From positions 306,212 through 370,211 of the forward strand of contig JAKQNR010000017.1 in NCBI GenBank assembly GCA_029565685.1: 64,000 nt of DNA, read 5' to 3'. The translations under genes were made by a program, and so were the position numbers. The notes under the pieces were generated by a model that was not told where the DNA came from, searched no databases, and saw only the letters and a program-made list of their open reading frames with translations. The DNA is from a bacterium. GTDB lineage: Bacteria > Zhuqueibacterota > Zhuqueibacteria > Residuimicrobiales > Residuimicrobiaceae. Of this stretch, positions 18,218-27,610 are shown in pieces (the stretch's first letter is position 1; each line of letters begins with the position of its first letter).

Positions 18218-19369
18218 TCAGCGCACTTCCAGGTAGTCCTTATCCGGGAGTTTGGGGAAAGGCGCGTGCGGTTCGGTCTGATACCAGAATGCGGTGGAAG
18301 CGATATCGTCCTGCAACGGCAGGTAGCGGCCGCCGCTGCGCCAGCCCAGCGCCTGAATCGTCACTCGAAGGTCCTTTTCGAAGCGGATGGGATCCATGAT
18401 GTGCCAGCGATACAGACCAAAGCGCTGCTGCGAGTTGTAGACGCCGTCCGGTTTGATCACTTGCGACAGACCGCTGTAGGGCGTGGAAAAGACCTGATAC
18501 TGTTTGGTCTCGCGGTTTTCGAAATTATATGAACCGCAAAAATAATCCTCCGTACCGGTGCCGCAGATGGTGGGATACTTTCCGTCGCCGTCGATAAAAA
18601 ATTTGATCTCGCCTTCGCCCCACCAGCCGCTGTTGTTTACGCCCCAGGCCATGTAGGTGCCGACGAATTGGCCCCATCCTTTAACGCCGTCGAGAATCAC
18701 ATAATCGGTTTTGTAGGGCAGGGGATTGGTCCTGCGGAACTGCGCATGCAGATAGGCTGCATCCTCCGGCACCTCTGTGAGCGTATAATCGATCTGGTAG
18801 AACAGGGTCATGGCCTCCTCGTCCAGGTTCTCAAAGGTGATCCGGCACGATTTGCGGAACGGCATCTCCCAGTAGCAGTTGAAGGCGCTGCCGGGGTTGA
18901 CGCAGATCGCCAGGGAGTTGATCTGGCTGTACTGGCCCCAACCGCAGGCAAAGAAATCGCCGATGGGCGCTTCGATGGAGGGTTCGGTCTCGCCGTCCCA
19001 GTAAAAGCGGATGATGGAGTATCGCCAGTTTCCCGTCGGCGTCACCCAGATGTGCTGAATAGCGCCAGGCCCTTGGATGGTCGCCATGGTAAAGGTCTCT
19101 TTGGGCTGAATTCTCACGCAGGGCGACACTTTCCAGCCCTGGCCCAGGTCCCGTGCCGCCTGGCTGCCGGTTCCTTCGACGGCCATGCCCCCCTTGCCTT
19201 TTTCACCGGTAAAATTCTCCGCGGAGATGGAACGTGTTTTGGCATGCGACAGGCGCGAGAGATTGCCCAGGCTCATGTTCAATCCGTTGAAACTCTTTTG
19301 TGCGTGCACGTCCATGGCGAGAAATCCTCCAAGAATGAAGAACAGGCTGCCAAGTTTTTTAGGTTTCAT
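18218..19369 (-). CDS. DUF2961 (GH172-like) secreted glycoside hydrolase
   Basis: 383 residues, with a signal peptide (LFFILGGFLAMDVHA, cleavage after about residue 23). The body matches the DUF2961 double jelly-roll family, now GH172: GEKGKGGMAVEG near the N-terminus, RIQPKETFTMATIQGPGAI, FRFYWDGE-like strands, GTGTEDYFCGSYNF, and GLYRWHIMDPIRFEKDL. Characterised members act on fructose or D-arabinofuranose linkages through oligomers; the specificity here cannot be read. An AGGAGG site lies before the ATG. The gene sits alone, convergent with the response regulator and divergent from the hybrid kinase, away from the glycan locus at 41-55 kb. Confidence 0.88.
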   Translation of the reverse strand: MKPKKLGSLFFILGGFLAMDVHAQKSFNGLNMSLGNLSRLSHAKTRSISAENFTGEKGKGGMAVEGTGSQAARDLGQGWKVSPCVRIQPKETFTMATIQGPGAIQHIWVTPTGNWRYSIIRFYWDGETEPSIEAPIGDFFACGWGQYSQINSLAICVNPGSAFNCYWEMPFRKSCRITFENLDEEAMTLFYQIDYTLTEVPEDAAYLHAQFRRTNPLPYKTDYVILDGVKGWGQFVGTYMAWGVNNSGWWGEGEIKFFIDGDGKYPTICGTGTEDYFCGSYNFENRETKQYQVFSTPYSGLSQVIKPDGVYNSQQRFGLYRWHIMDPIRFEKDLRVTIQALGWRSGGRYLPLQDDIASTAFWYQTEPHAPFPKLPDKDYLEVR

Positions 19370-19595
19370 AAGGATACCTCCTGATGGTAGTGATGGCTGT
19401 CGGCCCCACCCGGGTGGGTGGTCAGGCGGCGCCGGTCCTGAAACTGCAACGGCTCATTAACATGCAAAAAAAAATAGGAAAAATCAAAAGAAAAATGCTG
19501 GAAAAAATGTTTGGCGAAACGGGAAAAAGTCGTATTTTATATGAGAAAAGCAAGCGGGTTGCGCAATTTTCTTTTAATCGATAAGGTGGCGGCGT

Positions 19596-21527
19596 ATGGG
19601 CGGACACAAGCTGTTGGTGCTCGAGCAGGATCCGCAGCGGGCGGATCAGATCATTCGTACCTTGATGAAACAGAAACCACAGCCGGACATCCGCACCGTG
19701 ACAGCCGCCAGAGACCTGGCTGCGGCTTTGGGGGAAAAGCCCGACCTCATCCTCTCTGCCTGGACGATTCCGGGTGGGAGCTGCCTCGATATCCTTCGAA
19801 TCCTTAAAGAAAAAGAACTGGTCATCCCCCTTATTATCGTGGCCGACCAAGGCGATGAAAGCCTTGCGGTGGAGGCGTTGAAAAACGGCGCCGCAGACTA
19901 CCTGGCGATGAACCGGCTGACGCAGCTCAACCGGGCAGTGGCCGATGCCTTGGAAAAGGCGGAGGAGCAACGGCGCCGCAAGAACCTGGAACGAGGGATG
20001 CAGTTCACCCAGTTCGCCTATGACCGCGCAGCCATCGGCATCTACTGGCTGAGCGAAGCGGGCCGGTTTCTGCTGGTGAACGAGTCGGGCGCGCTCACCA
20101 CCGGCTATGCCCCGGCAGAACTTTATCAGTTGGCCATCTCTGATCTGGATGTCAATCTGACGCCCCGAGCCTGGACCACGTTGCTGACGCAGCTGCGCAG
20201 CAAATCCTCAGTGGCGTTTGAGAGCGTTCATCGCCAAAAGCAAGGCGGATTGATGGCGGTAGAGATCACCGCCAATCTGTTTCATTCGGACGGACAGGAT
20301 TACATCCTTTTGTTCTCCCGCGACATCACCCGGCGTAAAAAGGCGGATGAAGAGTTCCAACGTCTGCAGCGGCAGGTGCAGCACGGCAAAAAAATGGAAG
20401 CCCTGGGGCGGTTGGCCGGCGGCATGGCGCATGAATTCAACAATATGCTCATGGTCATTCAGAACAGCGCCGAGTTCATCGCCATGGACGCCAAAGGCGA
20501 CAAAACGCTGCAGGACTATGCGGATCAGATCATACGGACCAGCAAACGCGCGGCAGCGCTGACCAGTCAACTGCTTGCCTTCAGCCGCAAACAGCCCTTT
20601 GAGCTCAAGGTGTTGGATCTGAACGCCGCTCTTTTGGACATGATTAAATGGCTGCGGCGGCTGGTGCACGAAAACGTCAGCCTGACTGTGGATATTCACG
20701 GCAGCATCGGCAACATTCGCATCGATCCAGGCGAGCTGGGGCAGATGGTGATCAACCTGGTCATGAACGCCGGCGACGCCATGCCCTCCGGCGGTGATCT
20801 GATCCTGTCCACCCGGCCGAAGGTGCTGGACGAGGCGTATTGCAAGAAACAGGTGGGCGCGCGTCCCGGCCGTTACTTGATGCTTTCGGTGCAGGACACC
20901 GGTCAGGGCATGGATCAGGAGACCTGTTCTCATATCTTTGAACCCTTTTTCACCACGAAAGAGAGCGGTACCGGCCTGGGTCTGTCCATCGTGTTCGGCA
21001 TCATGCAGCAGAACGGCGGCCATATCGAATGTGTGAGTCAGAAGGGCAAGGGCACGCTGTTCCGCCTTTATCTGCCGCAGGTCGACGAACCTGAATCGCA
21101 GCCGGGAGGCGCGATTCAGTACGACACTATGCCGCGCGGCAGCGAGACGATCCTGCTGGTGGAAGACGAACCGGATGTACGCGTCAGCGCCATGCGTACG
21201 CTGGAAAAACAGGGATACAAAGTGCTGTGCGCGCAGAACGGCGTTGAAGCCCTGGCGTTGCTCGAAGCCACGCCGGAGCCGATCCATCTGCTGATCACGG
21301 ATGTGATCATGCCGCTGCTGAGCGGCGCGGAACTGGCCAAACAGGTCCTGAAACGCCGCAAGGGCATCAAGGTGTTGTATACCTCTGCGTATCCGGATGG
21401 GGTTGTTTTCAGCCAGCACAACGTGGACGTGACCAGCGCCTTTTTTATCGGCAAACCGTTCACCATCGAAGAGATCGCCAAAAAGGTTCGTCAGGTGCTG
21501 GACAGCGGTTCCCGCACGTCCGCCTGA
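19596..21527 (+). CDS. Hybrid histidine kinase (receiver-like, PAS, HisKA, HATPase, receiver)
   Basis: 643 residues with no membrane segment, so cytoplasmic. Residues 1-120 form a receiver-like domain, but the phosphoacceptor position reads LILSAWTIPGG, with Ala where Asp is expected. PAS at about 140-250 (YDRAAIGIYWLSEAGRFLLVN). HisKA follows with His near 279 in GGMAHEFNNML, then HATPase (NLVMNAGDAMPSGG, DTGQGMDQET, GTGLGLSIVFG). The C-terminal receiver is intact (LLVEDEPDVRV, Asp near 569 in ITDVIMPLLSG, Lys in FIGKPFT). The last domain probably receives phosphate from the kinase core; the first looks like a non-phosphorylatable pseudo-receiver. AAGGTGG precedes the ATG. Confidence 0.93.
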   Translation: MGGHKLLVLEQDPQRADQIIRTLMKQKPQPDIRTVTAARDLAAALGEKPDLILSAWTIPGGSCLDILRILKEKELVIPLIIVADQGDESLAVEALKNGAADYLAMNRLTQLNRAVADALEKAEEQRRRKNLERGMQFTQFAYDRAAIGIYWLSEAGRFLLVNESGALTTGYAPAELYQLAISDLDVNLTPRAWTTLLTQLRSKSSVAFESVHRQKQGGLMAVEITANLFHSDGQDYILLFSRDITRRKKADEEFQRLQRQVQHGKKMEALGRLAGGMAHEFNNMLMVIQNSAEFIAMDAKGDKTLQDYADQIIRTSKRAAALTSQLLAFSRKQPFELKVLDLNAALLDMIKWLRRLVHENVSLTVDIHGSIGNIRIDPGELGQMVINLVMNAGDAMPSGGDLILSTRPKVLDEAYCKKQVGARPGRYLMLSVQDTGQGMDQETCSHIFEPFFTTKESGTGLGLSIVFGIMQQNGGHIECVSQKGKGTLFRLYLPQVDEPESQPGGAIQYDTMPRGSETILLVEDEPDVRVSAMRTLEKQGYKVLCAQNGVEALALLEATPEPIHLLITDVIMPLLSGAELAKQVLKRRKGIKVLYTSAYPDGVVFSQHNVDVTSAFFIGKPFTIEEIAKKVRQVLDSGSRTSA

Positions 21528-21647
21528 GGGCCGCCTTCGGCTGCACCCCGCATGGTGTCCCTGCCTGAGGCCGAGTCGATTTCCGTTATTGTTTCTTGAA
21601 TAAAAAATTCGTATTTTTCAGGAATTATTTTTGAACGGCTGAAGAAT

Positions 21648-22424
21648 ATGGCTCTGGTCAAGTCGACGGCGATCGTTCTGCATCATCGGGACCAGGGTGA
21701 GACCAGTAAAATCGTCACCCTGTTCACCCGGCAGTACGGCAAGATCAGCTTGATCGCCAAGGGCGCAAGGGTGATTAAATCGCGCTACGGCGGGGCATTG
21801 GAACCATTCACCCACCTGGACGCGGTTTTTTATAAAAAAGAGACACGCGACCTGCAATTTCTCAGCCAGGTGGATATCATTCATCCGTTTCCCGTAATCC
21901 GCAGCCAACTGGGACGCATCGCTCTGGCCAGCATTCCCTGTGAAATGGTGGACCGACATGAAGCGGTCGGCCACGCGGCGCCGGAGCTGTTTACCCTGTT
22001 GCTGGAGACCCTGACGGCTTTGAACGAGGGCGAGCGTGGACTGCGCAATGTGGTGCGCGCGTTTCAGGTCAAGTTCGCTGCGCTCTCGGGCTTTCGCCCC
22101 CAACTGGCTGGCTGTTCGGTCTGCGGCAGGGAGAACCCACCCGAGCAGGTGGTGTTCGAATACGAAACCGGCGGCTATCGCTGCGCCGGTTGTCCATCGT
22201 CGTCGGTCGCAGGCTTTCGTCTCTCAGGCCACGGGGTGGAGATTTTGCGCTATGTCCAGAATGCGCCGGTCCGTCTGGCCGGCCGAAGCCTGGTCGGTTC
22301 GGAACTGGGCCGGAATCTGGACGAATGCTTGATGCATTTTATCGGCTATCATATGGAGAACCTGCATCATCTGGCTTCGGTCGCCTATTTACAGCAATTG
22401 CAGAGTTCGATTAAAATAACCTAG
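21648..22424 (+). CDS. recO: DNA repair protein RecO
   Basis: 258 residues. An N-terminal OB-fold (VKSTAIVLHHRDQGETSKIVTL-type start, LIAKGARVIKSRYGG, LEPFTHLDAVFY) is followed by the helical domain and a four-Cys zinc site (CSVCGRE... CAGCPSS) near 158-186. RecO loads RecA onto SSB-coated DNA in the RecFOR pathway and anneals strands. It lies 13 bases before glyS on the same strand, a common pairing in this superphylum. No recR or recF is present in the window. Confidence 0.95.
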   Translation: MALVKSTAIVLHHRDQGETSKIVTLFTRQYGKISLIAKGARVIKSRYGGALEPFTHLDAVFYKKETRDLQFLSQVDIIHPFPVIRSQLGRIALASIPCEMVDRHEAVGHAAPELFTLLLETLTALNEGERGLRNVVRAFQVKFAALSGFRPQLAGCSVCGRENPPEQVVFEYETGGYRCAGCPSSSVAGFRLSGHGVEILRYVQNAPVRLAGRSLVGSELGRNLDECLMHFIGYHMENLHHLASVAYLQQLQSSIKIT

Positions 22425-22437
22425 AGAAGAGGAACCC

Positions 22438-23757
22438 ATGGCAGGCCTATCCAATCCTCAGATGGATAAAATCATCTCCCTGTGCCGGCGGCGCGGCTTT
22501 ATTTTTCAATCCAGTGAAATCTACGGTGGGCTGAACGCCTGTTACGATTACGGCCCGCTGGGCGTGGAATTGAAGCGCAATATAAAAAATTTTTGGTGGA
22601 AGTGGATGGTGGAACGGCGCAGCGACATCGTCGGTCTCGACGCCGCCATTCTCATGGCCTCGCGCGTCTGGGAGGCCTCGGGCCATGTGTCCGGATTCAC
22701 CGATCCGCTGGTTGACTGTAAAGTGTGCAAACACCGCTTTCGCAGCGACCTGATCGCCGAGCCCGGCAAATGTCCGGATTGCGGCGGCGAGCTCACGGAC
22801 ATCCGTCAGTTCAATCTGATGTTCAAGACCTTCATGGGACCGCTGGAGGACAGCGCCAGCGTCGTCTATCTGCGGCCGGAGACCGCACAGGGCATTTACG
22901 TGAACTATCAGAATGTGCTCGATTCCACCCGGCAGAAAATTCCATTTGGCATCGGGCAGATCGGCAAGGCGTTCCGCAATGAAATCACGCCGGAGAATTT
23001 CATCTTTCGCACCCGCGAGTTCGAACAGATGGAGATGCAGTTCTTTGTCAAGCCTGGAACCGACCAGGAATGGTTCGAATACTGGAAAGCCGATCGCCAG
23101 GAGTATTACCGCCGGCTCGGCATCCGTGCGGAAAAAATGCGCTTTCATCCGCACGGCAAGGACGAGTTGGCCCATTACGCCGCCGCCGCCTTTGACATCG
23201 AATATGAGTTCCCCTTCGGCTGGAAAGAGCTGGAGGGCATACACAATCGCACCGATTTTGATCTGACCCGCCATAAAGAATTCTCAGGGAAGGACTTGAC
23301 CTATTTTGACGAGGTCACTCGGGAACGGTACATGCCGTATATCATCGAGACCTCGGCCGGCGCCGATCGCACGGTCCTGTGCGTGCTGAGCGACGCCTAT
23401 GAGGAACAGAAACTGGAAAAGGACGAGCGCACGGTTCTTCATTTTCATCCGGCCATCGCCCCCATCAAAGCGGGCATTTTTCCACTGGTGAAAAAGGACG
23501 GCATGCCCGAAGTGGCGCACCGCATTGAAGAAAAACTGCGCCGCCATTTCCCGGTCTTTTATGATGAGAGCGCCGCAGTGGGCCGGCGGTATCGCCGTCA
23601 GGATGAAATCGGCACGCCCTATTGCATCACCGTCGACACCGAAACCCTGCAGAACGAAACGGTGACCGTGCGTGAACGCGACTCGATGACCCAGTCGCGC
23701 GTGAAAATCGACGACCTGTTCCTGCTGATCTACAACAAAATCAACGAGGGATTCTAA
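22438..23757 (+). CDS. glyS: Glycyl-tRNA synthetase, alpha2 (class II) type
   Basis: 439 residues. It opens with the family signature (MDKIISLCRRRGFIF, SSEIYGGLNACYDYGPLG). A zinc-ribbon-like insert (CKVCKHRF...CPDCGG) is followed by class II motif 2 (AFRNEITPENFIFRTREFE) and motif 3 near YMPYIIETSAGADR. A C-terminal anticodon-binding domain ends in DSMTQSRVKIDDL. It is shorter than the usual 460-510 residues, but no core block is missing. It charges tRNA-Gly and is separate from the alpha2beta2 GlyQ/GlyS type. GAAGAGGAACCC precedes the ATG. Confidence 0.96.
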   Translation: MAGLSNPQMDKIISLCRRRGFIFQSSEIYGGLNACYDYGPLGVELKRNIKNFWWKWMVERRSDIVGLDAAILMASRVWEASGHVSGFTDPLVDCKVCKHRFRSDLIAEPGKCPDCGGELTDIRQFNLMFKTFMGPLEDSASVVYLRPETAQGIYVNYQNVLDSTRQKIPFGIGQIGKAFRNEITPENFIFRTREFEQMEMQFFVKPGTDQEWFEYWKADRQEYYRRLGIRAEKMRFHPHGKDELAHYAAAAFDIEYEFPFGWKELEGIHNRTDFDLTRHKEFSGKDLTYFDEVTRERYMPYIIETSAGADRTVLCVLSDAYEEQKLEKDERTVLHFHPAIAPIKAGIFPLVKKDGMPEVAHRIEEKLRRHFPVFYDESAAVGRRYRRQDEIGTPYCITVDTETLQNETVTVRERDSMTQSRVKIDDLFLLIYNKINEGF

Positions 23758-23878
23758 CCCATCCCCTGCATCGCAGGAGCCGGCGTTGGTCTTCAACCGC
23801 TGATTCTGAACTGCGCAGGGGCAGCGTCGCTCCTTTCATAAAGCAGCGCACGGATCTTGTCGCAGAAAGACAGGTATC

Positions 23879-25297
23879 ATGACCGCACCCTACTACGGCT
23901 GGCTGTCGATTCTGCCGCCGCTGATGGCCATTGTTCTCGCCATACGGAGCAAGCAGGTTTTTCTCTCCCTGTTCGCCGGCGTTTTTCTTGGCTATACCAT
24001 TCTGGCCGGAGGCAATCCGCTCAAAGGGGTGGTGGATGCTTTGGAAGCATGCGTGGAGGTTTTCGGCGACGCCGGCAACACCAAGGTGATTCTGTTCAGC
24101 TGCATGGTGGGCGCGCTGATCACTTTTACCCAGTACTCAGGCGGCATGGAAGGATTTGTTCAATGGGTGACCCGACGGGGCTGGGTCGCCACGCGTCGGC
24201 AAGCCGGATTGCTCGCATTTTTCACCGGCCTGGTGGTGTTTGTCGAATCCAGCATCTGCGTGCTGGTGGCCGGCAGCGTCAGCCGTCCTCTGTTTGACAA
24301 ATTGAAGGTATCGCGGGAAAAGCTGGCCTATATCTGCGATTCCACTTCTGCGCCGAAGTGCATCCTCATTCCGCTCAACGCCTGGGGCGCGTTCATCATC
24401 GGCCTGCTTCAGGATCAGCATGTGGGCAGTCCGGTGCAGGCTTTCGTCGCTTCCATGCCGTTCAATTTTTACGCCATCATCGCCATCGCTCTGGTGCTGT
24501 GGAGCGTCCTCAGCCAAAAGGATCTGGGGCCCATGGCAGCCGCGGAAAGACGGGTGCAGGCGGGGAAACTGACCGCGGACGGCGCCGAGCCCTTGGTTTC
24601 CCAGGAGGTGCTGGCTGTGCAGCCCAAACCCGGAATTCCTTTGCGGGCTGTCAACATGGTCCTACCCATAGGCGTGATGGTGATCATGATGCCGGTCGGC
24701 CTGCTTATCACCGGGCACGGCAATCTTATGCAAGGATCCGGATCCACCTCGGTGTTTTGGGCCGTGCTCCTGGGTCTGGCTGCGGCAGCAGTCGCCTATC
24801 GGCTGCAGGGCCTGTTGACGGTTCGGGAGATCATGGACCAGTTCATGAAAGGGGTGGGCGGGCTGGTCTCTCTGGCAGCTTTAATGATGCTGGCCTTTGC
24901 CATCGGCGCCACGTGTCGGGCCTTGGGCACCGGACCCTATGTGGCCGGATTGGCCGACGCGTTCATCACCCCCAAACTGGTGCCCGCTTTGCTGTTTCTT
25001 ATCTCGTGCGGCATCGCCTTTGCCACCGGCACCTCCTGGGGCACGTTCGCCATCATGATCCCCATCGCCATGCCCATGGTCGAACCGCTGGGCTTGCACA
25101 TGGGTATGACCTTGGCAGCGGTTCTCGGCGGCGGCGTGTTCGGGGATCACTGCTCGCCCATCTCCGACACTACGATTATCTCATCCATGGCTTCCGCCTG
25201 TGATCATATCGACCATGTCGCCACTCAACTTCCCTATGCCTTGTCCGCCGCAGGCGTCAGTTTGCTGTGCTACGTCGTGCTGGGCTTTCTTGTTTGA
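23879..25297 (+). CDS. NhaC-family Na+/H+ antiporter-like transporter
   Basis: 472 residues with about 11-12 membrane segments. The family blocks are clear: LPPLMAIVLAIRSKQVFLSL at the N-terminus, FVESSICVLVAGSVSRPLFD, RALGTGPYVAGL, GTSWGTFAIMIPIAMPM, and GGGVFGDHCSPISDTT near the C-terminus. NhaC-like carriers exchange cytoplasmic Na+ (sometimes with an organic acid) for H+; the exact substrate is not decided by sequence. The next gene starts two bases after its stop. Confidence 0.92.
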   Translation: MTAPYYGWLSILPPLMAIVLAIRSKQVFLSLFAGVFLGYTILAGGNPLKGVVDALEACVEVFGDAGNTKVILFSCMVGALITFTQYSGGMEGFVQWVTRRGWVATRRQAGLLAFFTGLVVFVESSICVLVAGSVSRPLFDKLKVSREKLAYICDSTSAPKCILIPLNAWGAFIIGLLQDQHVGSPVQAFVASMPFNFYAIIAIALVLWSVLSQKDLGPMAAAERRVQAGKLTADGAEPLVSQEVLAVQPKPGIPLRAVNMVLPIGVMVIMMPVGLLITGHGNLMQGSGSTSVFWAVLLGLAAAAVAYRLQGLLTVREIMDQFMKGVGGLVSLAALMMLAFAIGATCRALGTGPYVAGLADAFITPKLVPALLFLISCGIAFATGTSWGTFAIMIPIAMPMVEPLGLHMGMTLAAVLGGGVFGDHCSPISDTTIISSMASACDHIDHVATQLPYALSAAGVSLLCYVVLGFLV

Positions 25298-25299
25298 GG

Positions 25300-25806
25300 A
25301 TGAACGATTCTTTGGAACAACAGCCGATCATCGAACTGCGTGCGCCCTGCCGCATCGGCGTTCTCTCAGATACCCATCGCGAACTGCCGCAAGCCATATT
25401 CAGCCTGTTCGCTGATGTGCAGCACATCATTCATGCCGGCGACATCGGCGATTGGGATATCGTCCTGTGTCTGCAAACGCTGGCGCCCGTGACCGCAGTG
25501 TACGGCAACTGCGACGACTATCGCGTTCGCCGGCATTGTCCCCGCCAGCAGACGCTGCAAGTCGACGGTCTGATGGTACAGGTGACCCATATTCCGCAAG
25601 AGGGGCAGGCGGAAGCGCCGGCATTGGTGCAGCAGATTCGAATCTTTGGCCATACGCACGTGGCCTCTATTCAGCATGTCGGCTCTACGTTGTACATCAA
25701 TCCCGGTTCCATCAGCCGGCCGCGGCAGTACCAGCGGCCGAGCGCGGCGCTGCTGCAAGTTGATGGAGAACAGCCGCCTCGTGCGGCGATCCTTTCTCTG
25801 AGGTGA
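25300..25806 (+). CDS. YfcE/MJ0936-type metallophosphoesterase
   Basis: 168 residues from the ATG at 25300, two bases after the previous stop; an upstream in-frame ATG at 25267 would overlap that gene. The calcineurin-like metal motifs are complete: GVLSDTHRELP, HAGDIGDW, YGNCDD, and FGHTHVASIQHVG plus YINPGS. Small YfcE-type enzymes hydrolyse phosphodiesters in vitro; the cell substrate is unknown. It is about the usual 160-180 residues. Tight spacing with the antiporter and pyrF suggests one operon. Confidence 0.92.
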   Translation: MNDSLEQQPIIELRAPCRIGVLSDTHRELPQAIFSLFADVQHIIHAGDIGDWDIVLCLQTLAPVTAVYGNCDDYRVRRHCPRQQTLQVDGLMVQVTHIPQEGQAEAPALVQQIRIFGHTHVASIQHVGSTLYINPGSISRPRQYQRPSAALLQVDGEQPPRAAILSLR

Positions 25807-25810
25807 TCCC

Positions 25811-26623
25811 ATGACCTTTACGGAAAAGCTGAACGACATCCTGTCCGCCAGAAAAAGTCTGCTATGCGTGGGCTTGGACGCTGTGATGGAAAAAATACCA
25901 GCGCCTTTACGACAATCGCCGGAGCCCCTGTTTCAATTCAACAAAGCGATCATCGACGCCACTCTGCCTTATGCCGCTGCCTTTAAAATCAACACCGCCT
26001 TTTATGAAGCCTGGGGATTGGAAGGATGGCGGGCGCTGGAAAAGACCTTTGCTTATCTGCCGGCTGAGGTGATCAAAATCGCTGACGCCAAGCGCGGCGA
26101 TATCGGCAACACCTCGCTGAGCTACAGCCGGGCGTTGTTCACCGGACTGGGCGCCGATGCCGTTACGGTCAATCCGCTGATGGGAACAGACTCCACCGCG
26201 CCTTTTTTGCAGGATCCGCAAAGGGGGGTGTTTTTTCTTTGCCTGACTTCCAATCCCGGGTCCCAGGATTTTCAACATTTTTCTGACGGCCAGGTCCGGC
26301 TGTATGAAAAGATCGCCGTCAAAGTGGGCGAGTGGAACCGCCACGGCAATTGTGGATTGGTGGTGGGCGCCACCCACCCGGCTGAACTGCAGGGGCTTCG
26401 CAGCCTGGCGCCGGATCTGCCGTTTCTCATCCCCGGCATCGGCGCTCAGGGCGGCGATCTTGAGAATTCGGTTCGTTTTGGGCTCACCGCACAGGGCGGC
26501 GGTGCGCTGTTCAACTCCAGCCGGGCGATCCTTTACGCCTCGTCCGGAGATGATTTTGCGGCTGCAGCGGCCGCAGAGGCCAAAGCCACACGGGATGCGT
26601 TGAACCGGGCGAAGGTATCTTAA
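25811..26623 (+). CDS. pyrF: Orotidine 5'-phosphate decarboxylase (type 2)
   Basis: 270 residues, the longer PyrF form. LLCVGLDAVMEKIP, FKINTAFYEAWG, and the catalytic IKIADAKRGDIGNTS with its Asp-Lys-x-x-Asp arrangement are followed by VNPLMGTDSTAPFL and the phosphate-gripping LVVGATHP and PFLIPGIGAQGG. It decarboxylates OMP to UMP in the cytoplasm. It follows the phosphoesterase by four bases and precedes pyrE by about 200 bases, so the last two steps of UMP synthesis are adjacent, not fused. Confidence 0.96.
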   Translation: MTFTEKLNDILSARKSLLCVGLDAVMEKIPAPLRQSPEPLFQFNKAIIDATLPYAAAFKINTAFYEAWGLEGWRALEKTFAYLPAEVIKIADAKRGDIGNTSLSYSRALFTGLGADAVTVNPLMGTDSTAPFLQDPQRGVFFLCLTSNPGSQDFQHFSDGQVRLYEKIAVKVGEWNRHGNCGLVVGATHPAELQGLRSLAPDLPFLIPGIGAQGGDLENSVRFGLTAQGGGALFNSSRAILYASSGDDFAAAAAAEAKATRDALNRAKVS

Positions 26624-26826
26624 TTTGCCAAACCGGCAGGAAACATCGAACGTTTTTCCGTTTCGTTCGAGCGGTTGAAAAGAAAGCGGAGAAGAAATAT
26701 CGAATTTGGCTAAGCGGCGGAGTCTCAAGCCGCTTCCCTATTCCCGCTCTATGCACCGGTCAAATCACTATCGGTTGACCACGGCAACACAAATTATTGC
26801 AAACTGAAATCAACGGGAGGTTATTT

Positions 26827-27399
26827 GTGGACAAGGAACATGCGCTGCAGATATTCAGATCCACCGGCGCTCTGCTGGAAGGGCATTTCCGCCTTACCTC
26901 AGGGCTGCACAGTCCGAATTATTTTCAGTGCGCCAGAGTGCTGCAATATCCCCGGTATGCAGAGCTGTTTTGCCAGGAGATCGCTGAGCGCTTTCGGCCG
27001 GATGGCATCGAGGTGGTCGTTTCGCCGGCCATCGGCGGTATTGTGGTCGGTCAGGAGGTGGCACGGCTGCTGGGGTGTCGTGCGGTGTTTGCCGAGCGCG
27101 AGGAGAACCTCATGACCTTGCGTCGGGGCTTTGAGATTCGCGCGGGGGAGTCGGTGCTGGCGGTCGAAGACGTGGTGACCACCGGCGGGTCGGTGAAAGA
27201 GGTGATCGACCTGGCCCAACAGGCCGGCGGCAAGGTCAAAGGCGCGGCCTTTCTGGTGGACCGCAGCGGAGGAAGGGCTCTGTTTTCAGTGCCTTTTTTC
27301 GCCGCCCTGAGAATGGACGTGCTCACCTATCCGCCGGAGGAGTGCCCGCTGTGTAAACAGGGTCTGGCGGTGGTGAAGCCCGGCAGCCGCAAAGTTTGA
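26827..27399 (+). CDS. pyrE: Orotate phosphoribosyltransferase
   Basis: 190 residues if started at the GTG at 26827, which sits six bases after CGGGAGG. A TTG at 26797 would add ten residues but lies before that ribosome-binding site. The sequence shows LEGHFRLTSGLHSPNYFQC, VVSPAIGGIVVGQEVA, and the PRPP loop VLAVEDVVTTGGSV. The C-terminus has a CPLCKQG segment. It converts orotate and PRPP to OMP, the step before PyrF. No carbamoyl-aspartate genes are nearby. Confidence 0.95.
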   Translation: MDKEHALQIFRSTGALLEGHFRLTSGLHSPNYFQCARVLQYPRYAELFCQEIAERFRPDGIEVVVSPAIGGIVVGQEVARLLGCRAVFAEREENLMTLRRGFEIRAGESVLAVEDVVTTGGSVKEVIDLAQQAGGKVKGAAFLVDRSGGRALFSVPFFAALRMDVLTYPPEECPLCKQGLAVVKPGSRKV

Positions 27400-27610
27400 G
27401 GGTGTTGTTCGAATCCTTTGCACGGTTCCGTCATCTAATACAAAACGCTGGAATTTCTCTGCCGCTGTGCGAACAGTCTGACGGCCATCCGTCGAGCGGC
27501 AAACCTGACAATCACCTGCGGCAAGCGCTTCGTTTAGCCCGATCGCATGTGCGCATACAATAAGCGATTAATCAGGAAAGAACACTTTTATCAATTTGAA
27601 AGGAACGCAC

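Noticed and set aside
20208..21419. 403-codon open frame on the minus strand
   Set aside because: Shadow of the hybrid kinase gene, His/Gln-rich as expected from antisense of GC-rich coding DNA.
27400..27600. GTTCGAATCC, which resembles a tRNA T-loop
   Set aside because: The flanking bases do not form the acceptor, D or anticodon arms.
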